NCBI GenBank assembly: GCA_036426205.1 | Contig: CM071568.1 | Location: 43,142,723-43,206,722, forward strand | Direction of reading: 5' to 3' | Length of the DNA stretch: 64,000 nucleotides | Origin: Ascaphus truei | Lineage: Eukaryota; Chordata; Amphibia; Anura; Ascaphidae | In this document: positions 10,923 through 23,597 of the stretch, piece after piece | Position numbering within the stretch: the first letter of the stretch is position 1 | How the letters are laid out: each line of letters begins with the position of its first letter | The notes under the pieces: model-generated | The model's database searches: none | What the model saw: the letters and a program-made list of their open reading frames with translations, nothing else | What the model was told of the DNA's origin: nothing | Made by a program: the position numbers and the translations under genes

Positions 10923-11440
10923 ACATTGAAGGCACATCCAAGAGCCGCATTCCCTTGTTGAATCCTCATAAGGGTGGCCTCAGCAGTGATTGACTGACCT
11001 GGAGTGTCGAAGACCCTCAGGAAAGCCTGGATGAAGGCTGCAGACTCGCTAAGAAGGGGAGATCCCCTCGCGTACAAAGGTGACGCCCATGCCAGAACCT
11101 CACCAGGAGAAAGGACATGATAAATACCACCTGAGAGTGATGGGAAACAAAGGTGGATGGTTGCAAATGAAAGTGGATCTGGCACTGGTTCAAGAACCCC
11201 CTGCAGCTAGAGGGGGAGCCAGCATAATGTTCACGTTTGGGATTGTTGGTTCCTTGAGAACTACTGGAATTAGTACCGCTTGCTGGACCGGAGGTGCGGT
11301 TTCCATAGAGGAATCAGCAGGGGATGCAGAGAAAAAACAGATAGCGAGGGTTTGCAAGGTGGAGGCGATGGAGCCCAATATTGTATCCAGCGTAGTCAGT
11401 AGGTTGGAGTGAGTCAAGGAGACAGACACGCTATTCACAG
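10923..11440 (-). pseudogene. Ty3/gypsy gag N-terminal/middle remnant
   Basis: The minus strand from 11440 down encodes a gag start-like segment, then, in another frame, a typical vertebrate gypsy gag stretch (AAFIQAFLRVFDTPG and AEATLMRIQQG). Roughly the C-terminal hundred residues before the zinc knuckle are missing. It is a broken Gag, structural protein of the retroelement particle. Confidence 0.7.
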
Positions 11441-11870
11441 GTGGGGAGGATAGACTGACCCGTACCTAGGATCTAGATCCTGAATAAGTAAGAATCGTGG
11501 GGTCCAGTTCCGGGGTCAGGGCTGGGTTGAGGTCACAGTTCCGAGTTTGGGGCAGGAGAGAGGAAGAATGGTTGCTGTGTCTGTTCCAGGGTCAGGACTG
11601 GAGAGAGGGAGAGAAGTCCAAAGGCAGGCAAAACAACACACAGGGATTCTGACAGGAACAAGGTATGGAGAACCTTGCACATACAGGCAATGAGTGAGCA
11701 GTAATGACAGTCTTATAAAGGGAGATGACAGGTATGAGCAATTTTCTCAACCCGAGGCTGCCTTCAGTGTGGGTGACTGAGGTCACTTCCTGTTGGCACA
11801 TAAAAAATAAAACAATATAGCATGAACTAGCACTCACCCTGTTTAACACCATTCAGCTAGAGTTGCTACA
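11441..11870 (-). other. Possible decayed gypsy 5' LTR/leader
   Basis: The sequence resembles the gypsy-type LTRs in base composition and motifs (GGTCCAG, GGGGTCAGG, TTCCAGGGTCAGG) and lies where a 5' LTR and leader would be for the minus-strand gag remnant. I could not define ends. Confidence 0.3.
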
Positions 11871-12130
11871 GTATGATCCTGCATTCACACCACAAGACGC
11901 ATACAACTATACAAAAACCAAACTGAATCAGCACTCCAAAATAATAATGAAGGACTTACGTTTTTACTTTTGGTCTCACCAATTTTCTTCTTTAATGTAT
12001 CAAAAAAGCAGCAATACAGAAAAAATTAGCACACACAAAGGAAATGTCAGCAGACACACACTGTTATGTGTGCACAATAGAGTAACGTTTCAAGGGCCCC
12101 TGGCCACTTCCTGTTGACAGCCATCTTGGT
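11871..12130 (-). mobile_element. Probable Penelope-like 3' tail remnant
   Basis: Read on the minus strand, it contains GGGGCCCTTGAAACGTTAC followed by a T-rich segment and a TTAAAG-type tail, the layout of amphibian Penelope-like 3' UTRs. No coding part remains, and the assignment rests on resemblance only. Confidence 0.35.
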
Positions 12131-15100
12131 AGAGGAAAAGGGAAAACAACCTCAAATCTCGGCTATGATGTTAGTGGCAACGAAGTCAGGAGGCATCCAT
12201 GTTTGCAGTTCTCACAGATGCGTTGTCTCATGAGATTATGTTCACTTACTTCAAAACAAAAGAACAACCCACGCAGATTGGCTGTTAAACCTTGCTGTTC
12301 TGCTTTTTTTTTTTTACATGCAGTTTAAAACGAGAATATACAATCTTTTCACACATTACATTCCGTGACTTCTGTACATACCTAACCGCGCGGTTGGGAA
12401 ATGACAAAATCAGAGCTACTAGAATAGGCCCAATTGTCACAAGGTTAATCATTCTTGCACAATTCTGTATGCACAGTTCAGTTCTAGCGTGGCTATTTGT
12501 AGACTCCTTGAGTATTGCTTTGGAATCTGGGGTACCTTTGTTGACCAGTTAACCCATCTGTATGATGCCTGTGTTATATTTGTAGTGGACCCAGTTTACA
12601 TTTACTGTATAGTGTATGCATGTAATGCCCTCAGAGAGGCATAGACTTACTGGCAGCGGGATGGAAGGGGTCAAACCCCACACCTGTCAAGATGCAGGAA
12701 TGATAAAATAAAAGAATTTGCCAGAGCTGAGCCGCTGCTCATGAAACCTGCTGGGGAGGAGGGTTCTATAGATGGCACTGGCAGCACAAATGGACAGATG
12801 GGCACTTGAAAGATCAATTAGAAACAGGAGTCACAAAGAAAGACATGTAAAAATGGACAAGGATATGAGGAGTTGTAAATAAATAGTTTAAAGTGCAAAG
12901 TAGTGCCAAGTCTTCCTCCTGCCTCTCCTTGTGAATTATGGTGAAGCTGTCCTGTCTGTTAGCTGGTAAATTTAAATAGATTTTTGGAACTGTTGAGGTT
13001 GACCCTACATGTATGTAGCCAGATGTGTGAAATAATACTTAGTTATTGATTTAAATAACCTTTGCCAATTAATTATCTTCATTAATCAATACAGGGCTAT
13101 GCAAAGTATGCAAAGGCCCATCACTTTCTGTTGAAGCCTTTTCAATATAAACCAGTCATTTCTATGCCAGAATCAACATCTATTTATTTATATCATCAAC
13201 ACGTATTACTTTTTTATAGGTCCTAGTCGGGGGCTCATATCAAGCCATGCAAAAATGCTTCTACTGGCTTGGTCCACCCAACTACTTATTCAATATATAT
13301 TTGACAACCTCTATTTATTGTGTTAATTTTTACTCATTCTTGCTGCCACTCCAATTGAACCTCTCTGGGACTGGCCCCTTTTACACCACGGTAGTTTCCA
13401 CAAAACTCATTATGATTGCAGCAAGAAGGATTTAATGATGGGGCATTGGCAGCAGCTGGATAGAAAGCATAGCACACCAGTTATCGAAACAGGAGCTTCT
13501 CATGTACATGGACAGTTACCAGCGAGGCAGGAGTAGACCAGGTCTTGGCAGATGCATTAATAGAATAGTTACCAGGTGTAAGAAATCCCAAATGTAGTTT
13601 AAGAGGGTCAAACAAAAGTATAGCCACATGGAAAGGTAATCAGGCCTGAGGGAAAGCAGGCAACAGTAGCAGCTAAAATTAGCAGAACAGAAAGGATGGT
13701 GATCAAAACTGGAGTAAAGGGACAGATAGGACAGGACTGATCGGCAGCAACATAACAGGCTAGCACAGAGGGCAAGTGCATTAGGTATGGACACTGGAGA
13801 GCTGCCAACTAAGGGCAGTTGCCAACAAACTTTGATGTACTTGCATTGGTTGTATTTGATTGCAGCTGATTGGTGACAGGTAATTGAAGGCAGTAAAGCT
13901 GAACATTTCAGACAGCAGAGAAGCTAACCGGCTGCAAAAATAGCCTCTTCAGAGCAGGATTAATCCTCACAGATTCAACATATGAGATACCACTACAAGA
14001 ATAGCTTGTGCTAATACCGTCTTTCTGGTTTCATGAAGGTTCCAATTGTATGGCATGAAACCAATGTCATAAATGCCTTGATTGGGGTGGGGGGCGAAGA
14101 TGAAGTCATAAAGGCGTTGGATGGATAGCATGGATCTGATCTGCTATGATGAAGGTGGAGGCGATTTATACTAAAGCTATAATTTTCTGTAGAAAAAAAA
14201 AATAAGGGCTTCGAAATTGAGGCACAACATTAATATTCAATTGCAACTGAGTTTTCATAGTTTGGAAAATAATGAATAAGAATATATAATATTGTAATGA
14301 ATATACAATTATGCATCTACTTTTGGAAATAGATTTTTAGTCCCTTCCCCCCTCACACATTGGGGACTACAAGTTAGTATAAGGAATTAACAGCCTTAAT
14401 GGGATAACTGTGTGGGATCACTCAGGTTACTCCCCTCCCTATCATGTGATGCAGGGTGCCTATGCAGAAAGAGATGGCTATTAAGCAGAAGGGCTGTAAA
14501 ATCGTTCAGGCTTAAAGCCTGGACCTTTCCCAATGCTGGCAGGAGTTACAGTATGTGGAGATGTACAAATCTATACTGAAAGGCCATTCACAGAGCATGC
14601 TACAAAACTAAATTCACGGCTGTCCCTCTTCTGGTTACCCAAGGCAGCTCTTTTCCACCCTGACACGCCAGGGCACAGCTAAGGCCATGTGCCACCTGGT
14701 TGTTGTTGGCCACCCTGTCCAGGATATAGTGTTCAAATGTTTCTATTAATGAAGCATTCTGTTCTACAACAAAGAATTGCTTTTTGTTTGTTTTTTTTAC
14801 AAGTATCTCTTGGCAGCAGCCTAATAGCAGCACTGTGTGTGACAGTGTGACCCAGTGGGCAGAAACTTGTTCGTGACTGTCAGTTTCAATTGTGCCCAAC
14901 ATGCTTTGTGAGACCAGCTACCCTTGACTCATTGAACTCCCTGGCTCACACAAGTACAATAAAAAAAAACCTCTGTCTATATCATCTTGAAAACAATGAA
15001 TATGATTCATAACATTCTTAATAGTTCATTCGAAACCACATCAGACTTGATCTTGCTGAACAACTAAGAGAATATATTTTTAACCTTCGTTCAAAGCACA

Positions 15101-15402
15101 ACCAATAACTACTTAGTCACATTTCTCAGAAGCATAAAGATGACATTGATTTTTTTTTCTTGCCATAAACTGTCCTGTTGTGAGAGATAATTACCATAAA
15201 CGTTAACTAAATAGTGGAACTGACTTCAATGTGTTGGCTCTCGACCACAACTAACACCGTGAACAGTTTAAATAAATGTCATGTCACTGTGAGGCAGCCT
15301 GGATAATACACACAACTATCCAAAAACAGAAAGAGTCATTGTACTTTATATAGTAAATCAGATTGTTGCCTTTATGTAGACCTAATTGCTGCTTGATGCT
15401 AT
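12131..15402. other. Unassigned intergenic DNA
   Basis: No convincing gene. Short ORFs (up to about 100 codons) have no recognisable motifs. The stretch 13440-13830 has the composition of an old gypsy LTR, but no ends or target duplication were found. The remainder is AT-rich apparently single-copy sequence. Confidence 0.5.
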
Positions 15403-15856
15403 TTAAAGCTGCAGATCAAGCTGCCATTTTTTTCTATTCAATACAATCTGCACACTGACAAGTGATTAGCTAAGTAGGCGATCGATCCGTTCTCCTGTGA
15501 TCGATCGCTGAATATTCGGCTTGGGGGTTCTTTATATCACTGCTAGGGCTGCAGAAGATTACCCAAGATGCAATGTTCTGTGTGGAAGATCATGTGACCA
15601 GGCAGGCACTAGATACAATTGGTGCACTGGTAGAGAGAGGGCGGGGCTCAAGAGTCAGCGCCTGTATCAGAAGTGGAAGGGGATATGACTTTATAAATGG
15701 TTGTTCTAGAAATAAAAATGCTTGTTACATTAGAATACATTAAAAAAGTCTTCAAAATTTTTTTTTTAATGCTACATGTATTTTCTTATAGTACTAAACT
15801 GATTTATTAAAACAAAAAAAAACACATGTAGGATATTGCTTGGTCTGCAGCTTTAA
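15403..15856. mobile_element. TTAA-flanked MITE-like element, 454 bp including TTAA
   Basis: The left end reads TTAAAGCTGCAGATCAAGC and the right end is its inverse GCTTGGTCTGCAGCTTTAA, with one mismatch in 19. TTAA at both ends fits the TTAA target duplication known for piggyBac and Kolobok (T2) transposons. The interior carries the near-palindrome GATCGATC...GATCGATCGC near 15480-15508. No transposase is encoded, so it is non-autonomous. Confidence 0.75.
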
Positions 15857-17238
15857 TAGATTGAAGGCAATGTTTTTTTTTATTAGGCTGCAATTTTTTT
15901 ATATGTTAGCGCATCTATTGTCCCAGCAGGTGTATGGGCAATTGATGTTTCATCCTAATTGGCCAAGCACTGGTGCAGATAATGGTTAAGCCAGCCATCA
16001 GAGTACTTTTAAGCTACCTGTACCTCTGTCTAGGTTTGGAATATGTCATCATGGAGTCAAAGAATGATGGGCCATAAGCATCTTCACTCTTATGGGGTGT
16101 TTCTTTTCAACAAAATGAATACAGTCACAGAAAAAAAATTGTATAGAGTGGGTGGGAATTAGGCCTGTTCTTCGACAAAAGGCAAGTCAAAACAAACGCA
16201 CATTGTTATCATGTGGCACTGGTTTCATAATATCAAGAACATTGTGTCACATATTTACATATTTTACAATCTAGACACTTGTGCAAAGTCTAAACCATAA
16301 ACCCCAAAAGATCCGACTACAACGTAAAGTCCAACAAAGAAAAAAATTATAGCAACCCAACTTTTCTCAGAAATGTCATGTCCTATCTTTACGGCTCTTT
16401 TCAGAGATAATGTTCTGTAATCAGCCGTACGAGAAGCATTTTTTAATCTTTGGCTGGTACATGCACATTGATTAGAGAATTACAAGCTCTGTTTTTCAAT
16501 GGGTGGAGACTAAAAAAAACTTTAGATCTCAAATAAAAATGACATGAAGCCTGGCAAAATTGCAGATCCGGCAATATTTTGTTGCACAAATATTGTGGAA
16601 ATAATATATTCATACCAAAAAAATTGCCGATACAGAAGGTGATGCAGAAAACAGAAATCCCTCTAACATTTTAAGTTGTTAACCTTTCCTGTATACTCAA
16701 GATGAAAATATATTTTCTAAGCACGAGAGATTTTGTTTTTTCAGTCAGTATAACCACCAATTAAACACAAACTAGAAGATCACAAGGTCTCCCAAAGATC
16801 CCCAATGATTGCACTCTATAACTGCTGGAATACAGGGGGTTAAGTATTCCCCAACATAATGTTAGATTGGCTATATAAGTACATAAAGTAACTGCTCCCA
16901 ACACTGTGGGAGGACAGTAACCACTAAAAACCTGAATAGGTTGAAGATAATGACATTTTATTAGACCCTAGACAACGGCGCAATGATGCTATGGCTTTTT
17001 ATTGGGTGAGAAGACAAGATGACCATTGGGTGACCATATGCAGTCAGTCATCTTGATTTGTTTTCTTCTCTTTAATTCTACTGGCAAATAAAAGTAACAT
17101 TTCTCGGGAAACAGGAGGTCCCCAAAGTTGAGAATATCGCAGTTCAGCTCTGGATGACCTTCAGTTACAATTATGAAGAACAAACCCCGAAAGATGACGA
17201 ACTGTTGCTTTAGAAAACAGAAGCAAATGGACTATCCT
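15857..17238. other. Unassigned AT-rich DNA
   Basis: No gene, repeat family or RNA gene recognised. Scattered short ORFs only. Confidence 0.5.
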
Positions 17239-17410
17239 CTAGATTGTAAACTCACACGTGCAGGACCCTCATTACATTTTGTGTCCATTTCCACTTGTTT
17301 GTCCTTATTTAATATGTAATTCTGATTGTCATTTATCTCACTCTGTATCCTCGTTGTACCGCGCTGCAGAATATGTTGGCACTTTACAACTAAAATAATA
17401 ATAATAAATA
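17239..17410 (+). repeat. L2-like non-LTR/SINE 3' tail
   Basis: It contains CTAGATTGTAAACTCAC, GCAGGACCCTC and a terminal ACCGCGCTGCAGAATATG plus TTGGCACTTTACAA, followed by an (ATA)n tail. This is the recurring layout of vertebrate L2-type 3' ends ending in a short simple repeat. Confidence 0.65.
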
Positions 17411-18120
17411 CATTTAACAAAAGCTTTAGATCAAATGGGATGGAAGGTTTGTGATGGACCACATGGGAAAGCTTCCCTATAGTTTATTTCTGTTTCAAGA
17501 CCTGTTTCTAAACGCAAGGCAGTCATTCATTAAAGTCTCACAGCAAAACTGGTGCAAGAAAACAGCTCTTGGTTTATCCAAACAAAAAACTCCACCACTT
17601 TTTGGCCCATTTTAGCAGCCGAGAGACTTTGATAATCGATTCCCTAGTTGGCTCATGTTTTATAATATTTAAATATAGCAAATTAACTAGTAGACCTTGT
17701 ACATTTCAGCTCTGGTTTGTGTTGTAGCTTTTCTATTTGGTACTTAAGGGGTTATTGAAGTCAACAGGAGTTTCTATGCAATAGTATCCCTTGGGCAAGT
17801 TTAAATTCTCTATCTCCCCTTTTTTCCTCCATAGCTGCTCCCTATGTTTTGCTAAAACTGGACAAACCATTCTTCAAATGAGTATTCTACAGGCTTACTA
17901 AGTATGTAATGCCAAGAAAGATGTTTTGTAATATGTTTTTTACCCCACATAGATCTTAGAGTTTTATGTTCATGAAAGAAGAGAAAATAGGGACCCCTAA
18001 CAGAAAAGGTCCCAGAAACTCAAAGAATGGGGGCACTCATGGATATGTCAAAAACCCAGTGAGAAAGGGACTTCTACCAAGCGTTTAATCAGACCCCAAA
18101 TCTGTGACAGCTACTGTAGT
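17411..18120. other. Unassigned AT-rich DNA
   Basis: Nothing recognised beyond short shadow ORFs. Confidence 0.5.
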
Positions 18121-18132
18121 GTATAAGGGTTA

Positions 18133-18470
18133 GGCCTCGGCCAGGGTGGCGCTGAGCGGGTGGGCAGGCTCACGCTGGCCGCTATGAAACACATTGAGGC
18201 AATGTGTGTGGCCAGCGTGAGCGAGCGCCTGCGTGGCACTTGGCTGCTTGCAGAGCAAGCAAATTTGAATTTGTCGCCCACAAGCGCGTCACGTGAGCGG
18301 TTCCCCCAATATGTGCAAACCAGCTCGTGACATCATGGCCGCGCCCCCCAAATCGCCCACGCGAGCACGCACCTAGCCGGCCACCAATCTCCCGGCCGAA
18401 CAGGGACTGTGATGTCACCACGCATGAGCGCCAGCGCGCTTGCTCGCTCCCTGCCTGGCCGCAGCGTAAG
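18133..18470. mobile_element. GC-rich non-autonomous DNA element, tentative
   Basis: A sharply GC-rich island in AT-rich DNA begins GGCCTCGGCCAGGGTGGCGC and ends with CTCCCTGCCTGGCCGCAGC, a loose inverted pair around the GGCCAGG core. The interior has repeated GTGAGCG/GCGAGC words. It could be a decayed hAT-type MITE or merely a GC-rich patch. No coding potential. Confidence 0.35.
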
Positions 18471-18967
18471 GATGGTACTGCCTAACTGCAGCTCTAGCAC
18501 TCAACACAGAGGTGAACAGATGTGCTGCACTGAAGTGGAATAGTTAACCACTTACCAGTTAAGTAAACCCAGCACATTGGTGTAACTGAAATAAAAGCGA
18601 TTAAAACACACCTTTATTAGGTAAAATATGTAGTGCTCACAGTAATGTAATGAAGGGGTGCTACAGTAGTTCCCCTGTTGAGGACATAAACAGACAAATA
18701 AATCCTAATATATTAAAACCAATATTAATTTTAATAGATCTGCACTGTGAGGTGTTAATGATAGTCACATACTCCCAGAATCTCCACTAGTCCTAATTGT
18801 TAGCCGCCAGGATGTTAGTGGCTGAGGTAGATATATATCAGGTATCCTAATTGAAAGACACCCTGATCGTGGCTGATACTTTACACCTCATACATAAACC
18901 TGGCCCCCTGCAGACGCACTTACCAGAACACCATCCTACTGTCTCTGTACGTTCTTCCTACCTACCA

Positions 18968-19162
18968 ATTAGACTGTCAGCTCTTTGGAGCAGGGACTCT
19001 TTTTCCTAAATGTTACTTTTATGTCTGAATCACTTCTTCCCATTATGTGTGATTTGTATTATTTACAGTATATGATTATGTCATGTGTATTACTGCTGTG
19101 AAGCACTATATACGTTGATGGTGCTATATAAATAAAGACATACATACATACATACATAGAAA
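18968..19162 (+). repeat. L2-like 3' tail with (ATAC)n end
   Basis: ATTAGACTGTCAGCTCTTTG, GAGCAGGGACTC and GCTATATAAATAAAGACATA followed by ACATACATACATACATA form a typical L2-type tail with a microsatellite terminus. Confidence 0.65.
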
Positions 19163-19272
19163 CAACGAAGGGATAGGGAGTGATCACAGGACCATACCAA
19201 TTGTATAATGTAATCAATTATGTAAGTGAGGTAATCAAAAAGATGGGTGCAAACTGTGAACTGAAAAGTGAA

Positions 19273-20203
19273 TCAGAAAAGGGAAGGGAAACACAAAATG
19301 GATGTGCACCCTAAAAGAATTCACTTATATGCACACCAAACTAATGTAAAAATTAACTTTTAATAAGTATCTTAAAACATATATTACCTAAGTAATGTGC
19401 AATGTGGATTAAAAATATATTAAATCAGACATATCTGGCATCCATGTCTTTAATTATTAGGTCGTGCTGTCCCAGATATCCACTTAGTTGTTGATGGGAT
19501 ACAAAAGACAGAGGATGCTAAGAGTCAGGGTGTTAACCCCTCTGGAGCAACGATGAGACCCAGTAGTGATATATATAATTGTTCACAGATAGAGTTCTGC
19601 TAGTTAGAACAGTGTACGCACTGCAATAGGGGCGGTGGTGATTGAAGTGCAAGTGCCTGAATAGTGAAGTTAAATATATACAGTGTAATGATAATACAGA
19701 CACTGCAACATACAACCACCAGACTCAGCAGTGCTGGAGTAAATAGCACAAAGATAATTGTGAAGGCACCTCTCATAGAGTGCAAGGAAAGCACTGTTAA
19801 CTTCACTATTCAGGCACTTGCACTTCAATACACCAACGCCCCTATTGCAGTGCGTAGCACTGGTCTAACTAGCAAGGAAGCTCTATCTGTGAACAATTAT
19901 ATATTATCACTACTGGTCTCATCGTTGCTCAGAGGGGTTAACACCCTGATCTTAGCATCCTCTCTGCTTTTGTAAATACCCATCAACACTAAGTGGATAT
20001 CTGGGACAGCACGACCTAATAATTAAAGACACGGATGCCAGATATGTCTGATTTAATATATTTTTAATCCACATTGCACATTACTTAGGTAATATATGTT
20101 TTAAGATACTTATTAAAAGTTAATTTTTACATTAGTTTGGTGTGCATATAAGTGAATTCTTTTAGGGTGTACATCCATTTTGTGTTTCCCTTCCCTTTTC
20201 TGA
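19273..20203. mobile_element. Large hairpin (foldback) element: 401/407-nt inverted arms
   Basis: The left arm 19273-19673 and right arm 19797-20203 are near-perfect reverse complements separated by 123 nt. Both outer ends read TCAGAAAAGGGAAGGGAAAC outside-in; the inner ends are CCTGAATAGTGAAGTTAA. Only small indels and substitutions separate the arms. No transposase. A foldback transposon, a long-arm MITE or a head-to-head duplication are all possible. No clear target duplication was seen, although GTGATCACAGG occurs just outside on both sides (about 19182 and 20254). Confidence 0.8.
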
Positions 20204-21094
20204 TACATACATACATCACAGAGAAGTCAAGATCAAGTGAGTAAAATTTTAAGTGATCACAGGGTCAGTTGCACAGCCTGAAGCAAAATAGCTCCAATAT
20301 GAAGTAAGCTGCTGGAGCAGTATAAAATGCCTGCTGTGATTACGTCTCCTGAGACCTGTGTATGCATATGGATAGTCCCCTTTGTCGCAGAAATATTAGA
20401 GTCTCTTCTCTGGGTAAACTGAAATGCTATCAGGATCACTTGCTCACACAAGCAGCGGTTGGCTCTTGTAAGAGGTGTGCGTCTGGAGCAGTCTAAGATG
20501 CCTACTCCTAACTCCTGTCACCTGTGTGTCCAAGCTGCTATGAGACGTGATATCAGCATATAGGCAGGCCCATCCCTAGGCATACCTTAGGTTAGGCACC
20601 GCATAGGAGTGGCAGGTCTCAGGGGGTGGAAAAAGGGAAAGTGTAACAGCACTGCTGCTTCCCTTTTTTTTAAATTAATAGTAGTGGGTCTGAAGCAAGG
20701 GGTCTCCAGAGCTGAACCACATGAATTTTTGGGTCAGAGGACCACCTGCTTCCTGAGAAACTTACCTCCTATGACGTCAAGGCTTCTGGGCAGTGGGGGT
20801 GAGTACTGTAACTTTGGGCGTTAATTTGCTAAAGCATGTGTGCAAAATGGCTGTCCGTTTTGAGCGCCATCACTCAATGCCTGATCCAGCTGGGGCTTGT
20901 ACACAGTTATTTTAATATAATAAGGCTGTGGGAACACATCCATGTGTTAACCTGTAAAAAGTTTTTATGGCAGTGGTGAGTATAAGTTATTTCAAAACTA
21001 AAGCTGTCTCACATTTTAATCTGGTTTGTAACGGTTACATACGCCTATAATATATATTATCTCTAACTGTGCACGCAATGTCTTGTATATAATG
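20204..21094. other. Unassigned DNA
   Basis: No gene or named repeat recognised; starts with a short TACATACATAC run. Confidence 0.45.
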
Positions 21095-21240
21095 TATAAC
21101 TTTGCTCACTTAATGTAACTATGTATTTGTAACCATATATTTGTCACCATAACTCTGTGTCCAGGACATACAGTACTTGAAAACAAGAGGTAACAATGTA
21201 TTACTTCCTGGTAAAACATGTTATAAATAAATAAAGAATA
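21095..21240 (+). repeat. Non-LTR/SINE-like tail, copy 2
   Basis: Opposite-orientation relative of 7561-7700: AACTCTGTGTCCAGGACATA, AATGTATTACTTCCTGGTAA and a final ATAAATAAATAAAGAATA tail. The A-rich end places the 3' end at about 21240. Confidence 0.6.
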
Positions 21241-21258
21241 CTGTGCAAGGGGTTTCTT

Positions 21259-22140
21259 TAAATGTTGGACTTTCCAGGGATTATCTATTCCTTAAATTGT
21301 CTTTGTCGACTCCTATATGTGGGCATGACACCCCGAGAGCTGCAGAAACGCATCCTGGAACATGCGTGTGATATTAGGAATGCAACTAAAGATTTATCTA
21401 AAAAGAAACCGCTGACGAGTTTAGCCAGGGACTCTCACATCACATGCAAGTCTCTTTATGTAGTCGGGGAGGTAATCTGGAATTAGAGCTCCTTAGACAT
21501 GAATCTAAATGGATTTGCAATCTGAATAGCGTTACTCCCAGTGGTTTAAAAGACCTTAGCTTCTCTTCCTTCATTTAAGGGAATACAGTATATGATGGTC
21601 TTTCATGTGTATATATTTTTCTGTCACGTTATATATTTACATGTTCTTTTTCTGTTTTCTATTTCTTTTGAGATGACATCAAAGCAGTCGTCTTACTTAA
21701 AGACGGTAGTCGGGTCTGTTAAGTCATGTCCCTGACGAAGCTTAACGGAGAAATGCAGCATTGGGTGGCGTCACTGATTATTCGCCCCTGCTCACCTCAG
21801 AGAATCAACCGTGCAGCACAGACATCCATGCTGCTTCTGGTGTGGTGTCCTCCTCTCTCACCATACGGACCTTCGCATACAACTATATGTTTCTAAACTG
21901 TGGATGGGACACTTTGGAGTGGGTTCATATGTAGCTACTCGCGTGACTGGTGCATCGTCGCTTTTTGAGAACACTGGAGACATATTCGTGCATCTTGCAT
22001 ATTGCACTAATGAGATGTGTTATATGGTGCCGATCCGCTGCTAAGCTACAGGCTATGACCGATGCAATTAATTTTTATGTGAAATGCTCAAGGCACATTG
22101 ATTCAGTACTATCTTGAACTGCTACACTCCTCTACATGGC
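21259..22140 (+). pseudogene. Penelope-like element 3' end: GIY-YIG endonuclease and UTR
   Basis: The plus strand encodes GIIYSLNC, LLYVGMTPRELQKRILEH and ACDIRNATKD, the GIY-YIG nuclease core of Penelope-like retroelements, with Tyr residues and the following Arg/Glu region visible. A frameshift near 21480 separates it from the usual C-terminal segment (NSVTPSGLKDLSF-like, 21510-21575). Downstream, CCTGACGAAGCTTAACGG (about 21731) and GGAGAAATGCAGC resemble the 3' UTR box of amphibian Penelope elements. This nuclease nicks the target for primed reverse transcription. The RT domain is absent, so this is a 5'-truncated dead copy. Confidence 0.75.
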
Positions 22141-22842
22141 ACTTATATGCTACTGATAGCTACATGCTGTTACAATCTATAATGGATCCGATTTTAGAAG
22201 CAGTTCATGGTCTACATCAGGGGTGCACAAACTGAGGGGTGCAACATTTTCTGGGGGGGAGGAGGCGGCGCTCACAGAGGACCTGCGCGCTTCCCCACAA
22301 CACTTAAATTAAATGCCAGATGAGCACACAAGGCCTCTGTAACTCCCTCTTACCTTGTCTCAGGAAGCTTCCGGTGACCCATTGCCATGACAACGCTGCG
22401 TCAAAAGGCAATGTGTTGCCATGATGCCGGAGAAAAGGTAAGGGTGGGGTGGTGTGAGCAGGGGGCAGAAGAGCAGGCAGGGAGGCGCAGACAAAAAAAG
22501 TTTGTACAACCCTGTCCTACTGTACATTGTTTAGCCCTTCCTCTTCCTATTTGGTGGAGGCTCGAATGATTTACTTGAGTGATATCGGGATTTGCCACGT
22601 TTATTGTGTCCTATTGGTATTATGTTGTACACCATACCCGGGTACAGCAATCCATATTTCATGAGGGGACTTCTTGTTAACCCTTATGATCTATTGGTCT
22701 GTTGGTCGATACTGTTTCTCATTCGCGTTTATTCATGCTACAGCAGGGGGCGTTATTACCTGTGACAATCTTTGCATTTAAGCATTTTCATCTGTATGTT
22801 CGTACCACAGTCATCATTAATAAATTGTATTTAATATTTTTG
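22141..22842. other. Unassigned DNA
   Basis: No gene. A GC-rich patch at 22240-22480 contains short ORFs without motifs. Confidence 0.4.
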
Positions 22843-22846
22843 CATA

Positions 22847-23593
22847 TGTAGCCCTGGTAAGATTATGGGCTATATTGCTATCCTCCTCCTGTGCAGTAAT
22901 CCCTGTTAAGGGCAGGTTTGGCAGGAGTTATCATGAGTTTCCCCCACCTCAAGCACTTGCCCTGAAATGGTGAAGGTAGGTCACCTGACCCTGTGTCCAA
23001 TCAAGAGACACAGGGGCGGTGCCTGCTGAAACCATAAAGAGCAGTGCACTTCCTATTTAGAGACAAGTTGTGTTCTAGTCTAGTCAGTGTGAGTTATTAG
23101 AGTGATGGAGAAGGTTATAGCCTGATGAGTAGGGCTGATAGTTAGGTGGACCAAGTGCCTCTTACCCTGCCTAGGGGATAAGGGAAGAGCTAGCCCCACT
23201 CTGGGTGCCCCTGAGGCCCAGAGTGGAGGCAGGGACATCCTACAGGAGTACAGCTGACTGCTGGTTCCTATGTGATACCTGTCTATATGTTGTGGATAAA
23301 GAGACAAATAAAGAGCTGCTGCTAATATAAAGAGACTTGTGTGGAGACTGGAATCTCTCATCCCTGGGAGGGGATTCTGTGGTAGGGATTCCACCCCATA
23401 TCCATGGGGCTTACTACAGATGGAGGCGCTGCACCATTGAAGGAGAACGAAGGCATCCACCCCAGAAACCTGTCCTATTGTCCCCCATGTCATCGCGAGA
23501 GACTCAGACCCTCCTGTTGCCAGCAGGTACGCACCACATTCAGACACGTAGCAAGACCAAGATATGAGATTGGGTGGGGGTACATGGGCTACA
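22847..23593 (+). mobile_element. Solo LTR (TGTAG family), 747 bp, CATA duplication
   Basis: It starts TGTAGCCCTGG and ends ACATGGGCTACA, with CATA directly before (22843-22846) and after (23594-23597). The box TGGAGGCGCTGCACC is at 23421-23435 and the splice-donor-like CAGGTACGC at about 23523-23532. A paralogue of 24636-25328 and 56359-57146. Confidence 0.85.
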
Positions 23594-23597
23594 CATA

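Noticed and set aside
10516..10950. 144-codon minus ORF and its overlapping partners
   Set aside because: They fall in the GC-rich solo LTR at 10067-10917 and extend across its border.
15480..15510. GATCGATC near-palindrome as a protein-binding operator
   Set aside because: It is part of the interior of a MITE; no evidence of a regulated gene nearby.
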